The notes below the pieces were generated by a model. That model saw only the letters and a program-made list of their open reading frames with translations. It searched no databases and was not told the origin of the DNA. This document shows positions 1-7,824 of a DNA stretch of 44,474 nt, piece after piece. Numbering within the stretch: the first letter of the stretch is position 1; the number at the start of each line of letters is the position of its first letter. The translations under genes and the position numbers were made by a program. The stretch comes from a virus: positions 1-44,474 of the IMG/VR virus record IMGVR_UViG_3300011116_000889; one strand, written 5' to 3'.

Positions 1-127
1 CTACTCCGACGACCACGGCGTTTGGACCCGTGGCGAGGCTGAACTTGCTAAGATACACCACATTCTTAAAACCCGCCCTGACCTTCAACCCATCTACCAA
101 CTCTGGCTGAGTCGAATCTTTTCCAAG
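1..127. repeat. Terminal direct repeat, left copy
   Basis: Bases 1-127 are identical to bases 44348-44474. The repeat lies inside a protein-coding frame that reads correctly through the junction. An exact 127-base overlap is what a de Bruijn assembler run with k=127 leaves on a circular contig, so this is more likely an assembly mark of circularity or circular permutation than a biological terminal repeat. Confidence 0.95.
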
Positions 128-142
128 TCACGCGGGTTCTAA
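2..142 (+). CDS. Small hypothetical protein, 3' part of a gene split by the contig junction
   Basis: Codons run from base 2 to a TAA at 140-142. Joined to 44280-44347 across the 127-base overlap, this gives a 69-residue protein (GTG start at 44280) or a 64-residue protein (ATG at 44295). The sequence is rich in aromatic and charged residues, with no membrane segment or recognisable domain. It looks like a small phage orphan. The clean in-frame join is the best evidence that the genome is closed here. Confidence 0.7.
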   Translation, partial: YSDDHGVWTRGEAELAKIHHILKTRPDLQPIYQLWLSRIFSKSRGF

Positions 143-262
143 AACTTTACCGCCCGTGGGATTTCACCGGCGGCGGCCAGGTGCACCGCTCTTCGCACCC
201 GTCGTTGTTTAGCAGGACTATGATCGACGTTAACATCTAAAGTCCGCTGACCTGAGCAAGTC

Positions 263-724
263 ATGAAACTGCTCCCGTTTTTCGTCCCAACCACCAACAT
301 GAATAACCGTCTTGCTCAACAACTCCGGTGCGCGCAGTTCACTGCCCACGCCTATCACAACCGAATCTCTGGTCCATCCTTCTTTGGTGACCACTCCTAC
401 CTCGGCGAACTCTACTCAGCTTATGAGTCAGCCTACGACACACTCATCGAACTTTCCCTAGCCAACCAAGACCCGCTCAACCCATTCGAGATCACCCTTG
501 ACGCAGGTAGTGAGTCTACCGAATTCTCCTCACGTACCACCGCTACCGAAATGTTCGCGGCACTCCTCATCCTCGAACGTTCCATGTCAGCCACCATTGA
601 AGACCTACTAGACTCCGAGGACGAAACCTCCGCCGACCTAGGTGAAGGCATGGAGACCTTTCTCCAAGACCTCGCGCGTGACTCCCTCTCGCGTCAATAC
701 AAACTGCAACAACGCATCGTATAA
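263..724 (+). CDS. Dps/ferritin-like protein with a complete ferroxidase ligand set
   Basis: This is a 153-residue helical protein, close to the usual Dps length. The N-terminal half has the Dps-type pattern: H32, H44, D59 and E63, with the same spacing as the shared-interface iron ligands of Dps proteins (His, +12 His, +15 Asp, +4 Glu). Around them is a helix pattern like the Dps BC region (A-H-A-Y-H-N ... G-P-S-F-F-G-D-H). Dps proteins bind DNA or oxidise iron with peroxide and so limit oxidative damage. There is no Lys-rich DNA-binding tail. The gene is first in the rightward arm. I infer a ferritin-like fold from the motif only; a helical protein with chance histidines is the alternative. 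Confidence 0.62.
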   Translation: MKLLPFFVPTTNMNNRLAQQLRCAQFTAHAYHNRISGPSFFGDHSYLGELYSAYESAYDTLIELSLANQDPLNPFEITLDAGSESTEFSSRTTATEMFAALLILERSMSATIEDLLDSEDETSADLGEGMETFLQDLARDSLSRQYKLQQRIV

Positions 725-825
725 CTTTGTGCCCAGCACGGACCCGCTACCTACACAGGCTCCTACGCCTACGACGATGGGTTTAGTCCCACACACAGCC
801 TCCCTGCTGGGCCTTCATTTTGTCA

Positions 826-842
826 GTATCAATAACTGATAC
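826..842. promoter_or_regulatory. Palindromic motif site 1 (GTATCA-ATAAC-TGATAC)
   Basis: Perfect 6-base inverted repeat with a 5-base spacer. It ends 5 bases before the ATG at 848 and is followed by ACACC-ATG. It is one of nine related sites in the genome. It lies in the 123-base gap after the Dps-like gene, where nothing else is evident apart from weak GC-rich hairpins. Confidence 0.75.
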
Positions 843-847
843 ACACC

Positions 848-1459
848 ATGCTAACATCATATGTCCACCCACGGCTTGGGCTACCGAAGTTCCTAACCTT
901 CGAGCCTTTCTTTGTTACCGCACTTCGTGCGTTCGATCGGGGTGAGGATACAAGGTTCGATATCACGGGTGGCTTGTCGCCGTCCACCATAGCGGCCCGT
1001 ATGCGTGACTCGATTCAAGGGTACCGGCTTAACCACGCCACTTGGGTCGACCGAGTTGACCCAGAATTCATTACCTTGTTCACCAAGCACGACGGGAAAT
1101 TCGTAATCTCCGGCCCGAACGAGCAAGGGGAAGTTTGGTTCCGCACCAAACAAAAGCAAGGCGGTCACCTCATTCGACCCGGTACGCCGTCCTTTCACGA
1201 AGTCGAAGGTCAGATTAACAAATACGTCGCGACCAAATCGGTCATCTCCTCGCGTCCGACCACGCTGGCGCCACTTCGTGCCAAGGACTGCTTTCCGGAA
1301 ACCGTAGCACACTTCGCAGCACTCAAAGCCAACGGGCACCTAGAACTAGCAGTCATCTTTCCCGGTGCGATTGACACCGACACAACCGCCAAGCTACTTT
1401 CCGTGTTTGACATTGCTTTTCACTTTGACTCACAACGCAACGAAACAATCCTAGTATGA
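848..1459 (+). CDS. Hypothetical protein, 203 aa
   Basis: I do not recognise this protein. It is soluble-looking, of mixed charge and without membrane segments. The start ATG at 848 directly follows palindromic site 1 with an ACACC leader and no Shine-Dalgarno. Its stop overlaps the next start (ATGA at 1456-1459), so it is translationally coupled to the next gene. Its place upstream of the Cas4-like and Sak4-like genes suggests an early or replication-associated role, by context only. Confidence 0.75.
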   Translation: MLTSYVHPRLGLPKFLTFEPFFVTALRAFDRGEDTRFDITGGLSPSTIAARMRDSIQGYRLNHATWVDRVDPEFITLFTKHDGKFVISGPNEQGEVWFRTKQKQGGHLIRPGTPSFHEVEGQINKYVATKSVISSRPTTLAPLRAKDCFPETVAHFAALKANGHLELAVIFPGAIDTDTTAKLLSVFDIAFHFDSQRNETILV

Positions 1460-1779
1460 TAACCCTACCAGAAGACCCGTACTGCAAGCTAAAAGCCAAC
1501 GAGAAAGTAAAGCTTCAAGCTTATGTGCTTGAACAAGACAAAGCTTTACTCATGACCGTTATCCCGAACCGTAACCTTTACACCATCCTTCTCACCCACG
1601 CACTCAAGCGCGCAGCAGATTTTGTTCGCACACACAACCTCGAATTCGCCAATGACTCCGACCAAGCCAGACTCCTCGCATACATTATCACCGGCAACGA
1701 TCCAGTCGCCGGCGACGGACTTCGCAAACGTACCCCTACACGCGCTCCTCGGAAAGCCGATGCACGCGATGACAGTTGA
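1456..1779 (+). CDS. Hypothetical protein, 107 aa, basic C-terminus
   Basis: The protein has a helical N-terminal two-thirds and an Arg/Lys/Pro-rich tail from about residue 88. It starts in a 4-base ATGA overlap with the gene before it. Its 3' third is overlapped in another frame by the next gene, starting about 1652, so about 125 bases may code in two frames. No family is recognised. The basic tail could bind nucleic acid, but that is inference. Confidence 0.65.
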   Translation: MITLPEDPYCKLKANEKVKLQAYVLEQDKALLMTVIPNRNLYTILLTHALKRAADFVRTHNLEFANDSDQARLLAYIITGNDPVAGDGLRKRTPTRAPRKADARDDS

Positions 1780-1942
1780 CGAACAGCGGGCGTACGTCCA
1801 ACACCTACGTGCCCTACGTACCTCGCCACAATCATTTAACAAGTCATTAAACCTTGACGGCGGTAAGCCGGCCAAGTCCAAGTCCACCAAGTCAGCTCCC
1901 AAAATCAACGAAGACCTACTCGCTAACGAGTACGGCGTTTAA
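1652..1942 (+). CDS. Small protein ending in the shared LANEYGV C-terminal motif
   Basis: Starts are possible at ATG 1652 (96 aa), 1760 or 1769. I prefer 1652 because the stretch encoding V-P-L-H-A-L-L-G-K-P-M upstream of 1760 looks protein-like. It has one helical core (residues about 40-65), then a Lys/Ser-rich linker, then the terminal L-A-N-E-Y-G-V. The same terminal motif closes three other proteins here (39796-40227, 41444-42052, 42749-43390). The final coding stretch GAGTACGGCGTT-TAA is identical in base sequence to the end of the gene at 42749. Two bases separate it from the next gene. Function is unknown. Confidence 0.6.
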   Translation: MTPTKPDSSHTLSPATIQSPATDFANVPLHALLGKPMHAMTVDEQRAYVQHLRALRTSPQSFNKSLNLDGGKPAKSKSTKSAPKINEDLLANEYGV

Positions 1943-1944
1943 CC

Positions 1945-2934
1945 ATGTCATCACCTGTTCCATCAGGAGTCTGGCCGATTCCACTCACAGACAATTGTCT
2001 TTTCATCGACAACTCATCGCAAGAGCGTATCCAAACTTGCAAGCGCAGTGCCGGTTACTACCTTGGTCACAAGCGCGAACTTGACAAGGCCCGCACCGCG
2101 CTGACCTTCGGCAAGATCGTACACAAAATCCTCGAAGAACGCTACCGTAACCACGGCATGTATGTCGACGCCGAGTGCGTAAAAGCTATGGTCAAAGTCG
2201 CTGACCACGAATTCTCCGCTTGGCCGGGTGACGCGGACGACTTTCGCAACTACGGGTGCGCGATGGGTGTTATTAAAAAATACTCCGAGCAATACGCTGT
2301 CGAAGACTTTGACATCGTAAAACTCCCAGACGATTCCCTTTTCGTCGAGAAAGGTTTCGCCATCCCACTCGGTTCCATCTCGGTCGAGCGTACCATCTGG
2401 GTGCGCAACCCGGACAACACCATCGAGGAACGTTACATATCCGAAATCGTCGTGGTCCAAAAGGGTAAAATTGACCTAGCCTATCGTCGTGAGGGCGGGC
2501 TTTATGGTCTTGACCACAAAACCACCGCAATCATGGGACCGCAGTACTTCGCTGAGTTCGAACTAGCGTCCCAGTTCCACTGTTACTCCTGGGCTATCCG
2601 ACACATGTTAGGCGAACTGCCCCGCGGGTTCACGATCAACGGACTCGGTGTCCGCAAGCCGACCAAGTCGGGCAATGCGTTCGAATTCGTGCGTCAAACC
2701 ATCCCAATCTTCCCCGCACTCGTAGCCGAATGGGAAATCGACACGATGCAACTGGTCGCGGAGTACATCAACGGCTCGATCAACAACGCACTGCCCAAAG
2801 AAACCAAATGGTGTGTCGGCAAATACGGCCCATGCGAATTCAAACCAATCTGCGGACTCGAACCCAAATACCGCATGATGTCGCTTTTGTCCAACGAATA
2901 CCGTGACGTTACGTGGGACCCACTCAAAGAGTGA
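1945..2934 (+). CDS. Cas4/RecB-family PD-(D/E)XK nuclease with Fe-S cysteines
   Basis: This 329-residue protein is predicted to resect or trim DNA ends during recombination. The nuclease signature is visible as D177 in G-K-I-D-L and D190-x-K192 in G-L-D-H-K-T, followed by a Q-x3-Y motif in S-Q-F-H-C-Y-S. Four cysteines (C32, C290, C297, C303) sit one near the N-terminus and three near the C-terminus, as in Cas4 and AddB, where they hold a 4Fe-4S cluster. The start follows AACC-ATG. It is the first of a recombination set with the Sak4-like ATPase (3591) and the SSB candidate (4437). No CRISPR array is present, so an adaptation role is unlikely. Confidence 0.85.
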   Translation: MSSPVPSGVWPIPLTDNCLFIDNSSQERIQTCKRSAGYYLGHKRELDKARTALTFGKIVHKILEERYRNHGMYVDAECVKAMVKVADHEFSAWPGDADDFRNYGCAMGVIKKYSEQYAVEDFDIVKLPDDSLFVEKGFAIPLGSISVERTIWVRNPDNTIEERYISEIVVVQKGKIDLAYRREGGLYGLDHKTTAIMGPQYFAEFELASQFHCYSWAIRHMLGELPRGFTINGLGVRKPTKSGNAFEFVRQTIPIFPALVAEWEIDTMQLVAEYINGSINNALPKETKWCVGKYGPCEFKPICGLEPKYRMMSLLSNEYRDVTWDPLKE

Positions 2935-2950
2935 GAAACCCTCCCTCTCT

Positions 2951-2957
2951 TAGCAAG
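2951..2957 (+). promoter_or_regulatory. TAGCAAG leader motif A after a C/T tract
   Basis: The C/T tract CTCCCTCTCT precedes TAGCAAG. It is followed by a small hairpin (GGGCA 2964-2968, TGCCC 2972-2976). It lies 36 bases before the ATG at 2993. The same tract plus TAGCAAG occurs at 39834, 41031 and 42627, always ahead of a rightward gene. A promoter or leader-RNA element is inferred. Confidence 0.4.
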
Positions 2958-2992
2958 CTTTATGGGCACTTTGCCCGAAAACCAACAACACC

Positions 2993-3565
2993 ATGAAAAC
3001 AGAAACATACGCACTCGAAGACATCAAACTGGAAATCGCTGAGCACACCGACGAGGCTATCGCCTTGTGTGAACAGCTCGGCATGGAAGGCCAGCTCAAA
3101 CTGGTTGTAAAAAACGACTCCGGTGACGCGGTCGCCCGTTTCCCATACCGACTCATCACCGACGAAGAACGCTTCGTGTTCAAAATCCTGTGCCCCGAAG
3201 CCTCCTCACTCAAAGACTACCGCAACGAAGCCGTTCCGGTCGAGGTCTTGCGCGAGATCAAACGTGCTCGTGAAGCCGGCATCGAGACATTTGAAATCTG
3301 GTCCGCATCCTCACGTCTCGTCAAAGACCCCGTGGTCGTCGGCCGCAAGCAAGGTTCGTCCTCTTGGTCCACCGACCAATACCTCATCGCCCGCTGGGGT
3401 GACGAACTCCTGCCCCTCGCGGTTCTCCTACCTGACGCTATCAAAAAGTTCAACGACGAGCGTACCGGCAAGCTCAAGACCATGCTGGCACAACTCCAAG
3501 CCGCCATTGCCGCCGGTCCTATCGCACCATCCGGCTCGCCTTCCATGCCTTACATGTCCCTCTAA
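2993..3565 (+). CDS. Hypothetical protein, 190 aa, in the recombination cluster
   Basis: I do not recognise this protein. The N-terminal half is acidic (residues 1-60), the middle has a Ser/Trp-rich loop near G-S-S-S-W-S, and a predicted helix near 150-175 is followed by a Pro/Ser-rich tail. The start is preceded by AACACC-ATG. It sits between the Cas4-like nuclease and the Sak4-like ATPase with short gaps, so it is probably co-transcribed with them and may be a partner protein in recombination. Confidence 0.75.
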   Translation: MKTETYALEDIKLEIAEHTDEAIALCEQLGMEGQLKLVVKNDSGDAVARFPYRLITDEERFVFKILCPEASSLKDYRNEAVPVEVLREIKRAREAGIETFEIWSASSRLVKDPVVVGRKQGSSSWSTDQYLIARWGDELLPLAVLLPDAIKKFNDERTGKLKTMLAQLQAAIAAGPIAPSGSPSMPYMSL

Positions 3566-3590
3566 TGTGCTACCTCCACAACTCTTCCCG

Positions 3591-4340
3591 ATGAAGTCAT
3601 CTACCTCGTTCTCCACCGCACAATCCCAAGCGATTCTGCTCGTTGGCGAACCGAAATCCGGCAAATCCAACTGCGCCCTAGCCTTCCCAGACCCAGTCAT
3701 CATCGACTGGGACCTGAACCTCGGCTCGGCCGTCCGTCGCTTGTCCGGTAAATCCTTCGACTACACCCAACCCGGCATCAACGACACCACCGGTGCCCAG
3801 CGTCCATCCGAAGACCAATGGCGCTACGCGGTCGACGAAACCAAAACCATCCTAGCCAACCCGAAATACAAAACCCTAGTCATCGACGGCCTTGGTCTCA
3901 TGTGCAACGCTTTGTGCGAGCACATCATAAACGAAGGTAAGAAATCCGGCGCGAACAAAAGCGGCAAGATGGAGTTGCAAAACTACGGTGACCTCTCGCG
4001 CCTCCTGCGTGCCTACATCATGATGATCCGGTCATCCGGCAAATACCTAGTCGTAACCTCGCACCAAGTCGGTGACAAAGATGACGTAACCGGTATCATC
4101 CGTTACGTCCTCGCAATCCCCGGCCAGTCCAAGGACACCCTCGGCGGCTGCTTCACTGACGTCTGGGCCACCATGTGCCGACCAAAAGGCATCAACGAGG
4201 TCGTGTACGAAATCCGCACCAAACCAACCGGTCAACACATCGCCCTCGGTGCCTCGTTCCCGATCGAATCCTCAATCGACGTTACCAACAAGACACCCCA
4301 GCAAGTCTGGGCGATCTTGGAACCCAAGATGCGGGCCTAG
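3591..4340 (+). CDS. Sak4-like RecA-fold ATPase (single-strand annealing/recombination)
   Basis: The protein is 249 residues, typical of phage Sak4/AAA_24 proteins. Walker A is G19-E-P-K-S-G-K-S26. The Walker B strand is T-L-V-I-D with D99. A later strand contains L-V-V-T-S-H-Q (sensor-like). Members of this family assist annealing together with a cognate SSB, which fits the SSB candidate immediately downstream. I chose ATG 3591 because the frame upstream of it is an out-of-frame shadow of the 190-aa gene, full of Ser, Pro and Arg. The gap from the previous stop is 25 bases, with no Shine-Dalgarno. Confidence 0.82.
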   Translation: MKSSTSFSTAQSQAILLVGEPKSGKSNCALAFPDPVIIDWDLNLGSAVRRLSGKSFDYTQPGINDTTGAQRPSEDQWRYAVDETKTILANPKYKTLVIDGLGLMCNALCEHIINEGKKSGANKSGKMELQNYGDLSRLLRAYIMMIRSSGKYLVVTSHQVGDKDDVTGIIRYVLAIPGQSKDTLGGCFTDVWATMCRPKGINEVVYEIRTKPTGQHIALGASFPIESSIDVTNKTPQQVWAILEPKMRA

Positions 4341-4363
4341 TGTGTATCAATACCTGATACACA
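4341..4363. promoter_or_regulatory. Palindromic motif site 2 (TGTGTATCA-ATACC-TGATACACA)
   Basis: This is the longest perfect copy of the motif, with 9-base arms around a 5-base spacer. It starts right after the TAG of the Sak4-like gene. A second hairpin follows at 4375-4395 (GCCTTGGCA / TGCCTCGGC, two mismatched pairs). The next start is at 4437. The position fits an operator or promoter for the SSB-to-methyltransferase genes. Confidence 0.75.
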
Positions 4364-4436
4364 CCTCCCTTTATGCCTTGGCACGTTGCCTCGGCAGAAC
4401 ACAAAACAAAACCAGCAGCACAAACAAAACACCACC

Positions 4437-4916
4437 ATGTCTAATCCTAACGGCCTTGACATCCTGAACGATAACACGTCGGTCGACCTGACGACCGTCC
4501 GCACCGCGATGCCTATCTTGAAACCGGCAGTTTACACCGCCGCAATCAAGGAGGTCAAGCTGGACGCGAACAAGAAAGGCACGGGTTCCAACCTGAACCT
4601 TTCTTACTCGCTGTCCAACATCGCGGAGACTTCAGACGGCAAAACGGTTAACCCCGGTTTCGTCGTCTTCGACCTGATCTCGCTCGTACGTACCTTCAAG
4701 GACGACGGCTCGACCATTGCCTACGACCCTGTCGAAAAGCTGGTCGCGATCATCGAGTCTATCACTGGCGATAAGGTTGGTCAGATGACGCCGCGTGAAA
4801 TGGTTAACCTGATTCAATCCTCGGTCGGTCGCACCATCGCGTTCCGTACGAAGATCGAGTCCGATGCCCAGTACGGGGACAAGACCCGCATCGCCCGTTA
4901 CATCAAGGCCAGCTAA
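4437..4916 (+). CDS. Putative single-stranded DNA-binding protein
   Basis: This is a 159-residue, beta-rich soluble protein. The middle alternates hydrophobic and polar residues, as in OB-fold strands (for example S-N-L-N-L-S-Y-S-L and F-V-V-F-D-L-I-S-L). It follows a Sak4-like ATPase, and Sak4 genes are usually paired with an SSB. The C-terminus (R-Y-I-K-A-S) lacks the acidic tail of bacterial SSB. Start at 4437 with leader ACCACC-ATG. The SSB call rests on context and strand pattern, not on a motif, so another role is possible. Confidence 0.5.
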   Translation: MSNPNGLDILNDNTSVDLTTVRTAMPILKPAVYTAAIKEVKLDANKKGTGSNLNLSYSLSNIAETSDGKTVNPGFVVFDLISLVRTFKDDGSTIAYDPVEKLVAIIESITGDKVGQMTPREMVNLIQSSVGRTIAFRTKIESDAQYGDKTRIARYIKAS

Positions 4917-4927
4917 GTCCTACCACC

Positions 4928-5275
4928 ATGAGCCAAGACAACCCAGCAAACCCGTTCAGTGCCAACGAACCACAAGATGTTGTGGGCGAAGTAATACGTC
5001 AAGCACAGGAAGTTCGGCGTTTAACCAAACAGGAGATTCTCTCCTCAATGTCACCACGCGAGCTTGCCTTGCTAGTCGACCGTATCGGCAAGAACATGTG
5101 GGTTGTCTTGGACTCAACGGGGCGCACCGTCGCTTTCGACCCTGCGCTCCGTCAACCTTTTCATCATAACAACCGCAAATTCGCTGAACAGGTCGCCGAC
5201 GAGATCGGCGGCCACGCGATGCTATGGTCAGACGCCATCGCCGTCCTGACCAAGAACAATAAACCTACCGACTGA
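4928..5275 (+). CDS. Hypothetical protein, 115 aa
   Basis: I do not recognise this protein. A helical N-terminal half (residues 18-60, with E-V-I-R-Q-A-Q-E-V-R-R-L) is followed by a short beta stretch (W-V-V-L-D-S-T-G-R-T-V-A-F). The leader is TACCACC-ATG. It lies 11 bases after the SSB candidate and 2 bases before the DUF3820-like gene, so it is part of one operon. Confidence 0.75.
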   Translation: MSQDNPANPFSANEPQDVVGEVIRQAQEVRRLTKQEILSSMSPRELALLVDRIGKNMWVVLDSTGRTVAFDPALRQPFHHNNRKFAEQVADEIGGHAMLWSDAIAVLTKNNKPTD

Positions 5276-5277
5276 CC

Positions 5278-5745
5278 ATGACCGACATAGACCTAATGCC
5301 TTTTGGTAAACACAAAGGCGTCCCAATGGGTTCTGTACCAAAATCGTATCTCAAATGGCTACTGGATCAAGAAGGATTCGCTGACAAAAATCCCCCGATG
5401 GCCAAGTACATCCGGGGTGAACCCGACGCGGCAACACCCAAAGAACTCGACAACATCAAAGCGTCGACCGAGATACTCGCCAAGGCGCCACGATCCTTTG
5501 TCAACTGGTGGTCCATCGCCTACGGTGAGCGCCTTCGCAAAGAGGGCGAGCTGCACTACATCGGATACCTCCGTGTCGCCCTCGAAGCGTGGCTGCACTG
5601 CGAAGGTATCCACCTCGCCGCACCCCCGCCCCAGTCCGCCACCTTCCACACCCCGAAAGAGATTGACCTCCTTCGTGCAGTCCTCCCGCCCCGCAAAGGC
5701 ATCCCAGCCACCTCAATTTCCCCTGACGAAGAAGTCCAATTCTAA
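5278..5745 (+). CDS. DUF3820-like protein
   Basis: The N-terminus, M-P-F-G-K-H-K-G followed by P-x2-Y-L-x-W-L, matches the M-P-F-G-K-x-K-G signature of DUF3820 proteins (often annotated as quorum-sensing-regulated virulence-factor-like), which occur in exonuclease and phage contexts. The remainder (residues 60-155) is helical with a Pro-rich linker. Its TAA overlaps the ATG of the methyltransferase fusion (TAATG at 5743-5747). The molecular role is unknown; the operon suggests DNA metabolism. Confidence 0.65.
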   Translation: MTDIDLMPFGKHKGVPMGSVPKSYLKWLLDQEGFADKNPPMAKYIRGEPDAATPKELDNIKASTEILAKAPRSFVNWWSIAYGERLRKEGELHYIGYLRVALEAWLHCEGIHLAAPPPQSATFHTPKEIDLLRAVLPPRKGIPATSISPDEEVQF

Positions 5746-7199
5746 TGCGTACCACCGACATCACCAAGCGTATCCTTATCCCGACCTCGCAAATCATCGA
5801 AGGCGAGCGTGTCCGTTCCGACTACGGTGACCTAGACTCCCTTGCAGACTCCATTCGTAACGAAGGTCTCATCCATCCTGTGGTTATTGATCTTTCTTAC
5901 CGCCTCGTCGCTGGCGGTCGTCGCTTTCGTGCGATGCGTGACATACTTCACCTTACCGAAATCGAAATCAACTTCATCGAAGTCGCCGACGACGCTGTCC
6001 TGCGCCGTCTCGAAGCCGAAGAAAACGTCCGCCGTAAGGACATGACATGGCAGGAGCAAATTCGGTCCATCAAAATGGTCCACCAACACCAAGCGCTCCA
6101 ATCCGCGCTCAAAGGTCAAGGCTGGACTCAATCCATGACGGGCAAGCTGCTCGGTAAATCCCAAGCGAACGTATCCTATGCACTCCAAATCGCCTCACTC
6201 CTCGACGCCGGAGACAAAGACGTCGATGCCTGTTCCGGCCTCACCGACGCAATCAAGCTCCTCATTAAACGCGCTGAGGACACAGCTCTTGCACATCTTG
6301 CAACATCGTCCGTTTCAGGAGTTTCTACTAACCCAACTCAACCCACGGCGCAAGCCGTTGCGGACATTCTTGCTGCCGGAGACGCGGACATATTCTCCCC
6401 GGCAGTGGGCCTCGCTTCTCGACCAAATGATGTTGAACTGCCGACCGGCTCGGCGCCTGCACCGGAAATCGTAATCCCCCTGTCATCCATGTTGTTCAAA
6501 GGCTCTTGTCTTGACTGGATGAAAGGCCAGCCGGCCGACTCGATCGACCACGTCATCACCGACCCGCCATACGCTATCGAAATGACCAACCTTCAACAGG
6601 CCAACACCGGCATGGACGTATCCTCCACCGCCGCCGAGCACGACGTAGCGGACAACGAAACCTTACACTCCCACATGATCCCCGAATTCCACCGGATCAT
6701 GAAACCCGGTGGCTTCTGCATCCTCTGGGCTGACGCGATGCAATGGCAGCGTCAATACGACCTCCTCACCGCTGCCGGTTTCAAAGTCCAACGCTGGCCA
6801 CTCATCTGGGCCAAGACTCACCCCTGTCTCAACCAAGCCGCGCAATACAACTTCACAAAAACGTATGAAATTGCTCTCGTCGCACGAAAAGGAAACGCCA
6901 CTCTCATCACCCCTCAGTCCTCCTCCATTTGGCAAGGGTCAGGCGCAAGCGAAAAGGAACTGTTCGGTCACCCATTCGCCAAACCCACCAACCTCTGGAA
7001 ATGGCTGTTCGGTGCCGTCGCAATCCGTGGTCAACGCATCCTCGACCCATTTGCCGGTTCGGGATCGTCGACAGTATCAGCCATCCAAGTGGGCCTTGCG
7101 CCCATCGCCATTGAACTCAACGAAGCACACTACAACCGCCTAGTCCACAATGTCACCCAAGTCTACCGTGCCATGCACCCCAACGTCCGCTTCGTATGA
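5745..7199 (+). CDS. ParB-domain / DNA (adenine-N6 or cytosine-N4) methyltransferase fusion
   Basis: This 484-residue protein has two parts. Residues 1-150 resemble the ParB/Spo0J N-terminal domain: V-A-G-G-R-R-F-R-A near 54-62, then the ParB box E-A-E-E-N-V-R-R-K-D, then a helix-turn-helix-like stretch near 127-150. After a variable linker, residues 250-484 form an amino-methyltransferase with D273-P-P-Y276 (motif IV) ahead of F436-A-G-S-G440 (AdoMet motif I). That order is the beta class. ParB-type domains can act as CTP switches or nucleases; the arginine patch is present. Likely roles are self-modification against host restriction, or marking of specific sites. The target sequence is unknown. 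The stop overlaps the next start (ATGA). Confidence 0.88.
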   Translation: MRTTDITKRILIPTSQIIEGERVRSDYGDLDSLADSIRNEGLIHPVVIDLSYRLVAGGRRFRAMRDILHLTEIEINFIEVADDAVLRRLEAEENVRRKDMTWQEQIRSIKMVHQHQALQSALKGQGWTQSMTGKLLGKSQANVSYALQIASLLDAGDKDVDACSGLTDAIKLLIKRAEDTALAHLATSSVSGVSTNPTQPTAQAVADILAAGDADIFSPAVGLASRPNDVELPTGSAPAPEIVIPLSSMLFKGSCLDWMKGQPADSIDHVITDPPYAIEMTNLQQANTGMDVSSTAAEHDVADNETLHSHMIPEFHRIMKPGGFCILWADAMQWQRQYDLLTAAGFKVQRWPLIWAKTHPCLNQAAQYNFTKTYEIALVARKGNATLITPQSSSIWQGSGASEKELFGHPFAKPTNLWKWLFGAVAIRGQRILDPFAGSGSSTVSAIQVGLAPIAIELNEAHYNRLVHNVTQVYRAMHPNVRFV

Positions 7200-7390
7200 A
7201 ATCCCTGCGCTTCATCGAGGACGGCACCTTATACGTCATCATGCTAGACTCAACCACCTCCGGTCACGAACTCTCCTCATGCTGGCGGTTCTACCCTGGC
7301 CGCACGGTCGCGGACAAGATTGCACTGTCAGCTTTACCATGGTTCGCACGGCAGAAAATCTGCGAACTCCTCAACGACACAATGCCGTGA
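7196..7390 (+). CDS. Small hypothetical protein, 64 aa
   Basis: Begins in an ATGA overlap with the methyltransferase and ends in a GTGA overlap with the transglycosylase-like gene, so coupling on both sides supports it as real. The sequence has a short beta N-terminus and a helix with A-L-P-W-F-A-R-Q-K-I. No family is recognised. Confidence 0.6.
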   Translation: MKSLRFIEDGTLYVIMLDSTTSGHELSSCWRFYPGRTVADKIALSALPWFARQKICELLNDTMP

Positions 7391-7824
7391 AAAACCTCTG
7401 CTCGAACCACGAACCACACCCCGGTGACCCGCTTCGCGCTCTCGACACCGACCGTCTCCTTCACGCCATAGCCTCGGTCGAATCCGGTCTCAACGACGCA
7501 GCTGTCGGTCGTCGTGACGAACGTGGTCGTTACCAAATCCGACCCAGCACTTGGGCACACTACTCACGAGAACCATTCGCTATGGCACACCATCCCGGTC
7601 CAGCCCGCCAAACCGCCATAGCCTACCTCAACTGCCTGGCCCGCACTCTCCTCGACCACCATCGTATTCCAAACGTCCACGACCTAGCCGTCCTTTGGAA
7701 CACCGGTACCCTTCTCACCCAATCTAACGACTACGCCGTACGCGTAACCGCACTCTACAATGCCAGCGCACCTCAAACAACCTTCTCTCCCGCACCCATC
7801 CTGCCGTTTGGCAATCATCGGTGA
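7387..7824 (+). CDS. Lysozyme-like/lytic transglycosylase (SLT-type), probable lysis enzyme
   Basis: From GTG 7387 the protein has 145 residues. The catalytic region reads A-I-A-S-V-E32-S-G-L-N, then A-V-G-R-x2-E-R-G-R-Y-Q-I and a Trp two residues after P-S-T, the usual order of SLT/goose-lysozyme-type enzymes, with E32 as the acid. A later N-T-G-T and Y-A-x-R-V-x2-L-Y match the family's C-terminal part. There is no signal peptide. The GTG overlaps the previous stop in GTGA, which favours it over ATG 7339. This is the only clear cell-wall enzyme I found, and it sits inside the replication arm, not beside the holin-like gene. It overlaps the polymerase start by 65 bases. Confidence 0.72.
   Translation: MKNLCSNHEPHPGDPLRALDTDRLLHAIASVESGLNDAAVGRRDERGRYQIRPSTWAHYSREPFAMAHHPGPARQTAIAYLNCLARTLLDHHRIPNVHDLAVLWNTGTLLTQSNDYAVRVTALYNASAPQTTFSPAPILPFGNHR

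Noticed and set aside
3123-3590. Longer version of the Sak4-like protein starting at 3123
   Set aside because: The extra 156 residues overlap the 190-aa gene out of frame and are Ser/Pro/Arg-rich shadow.
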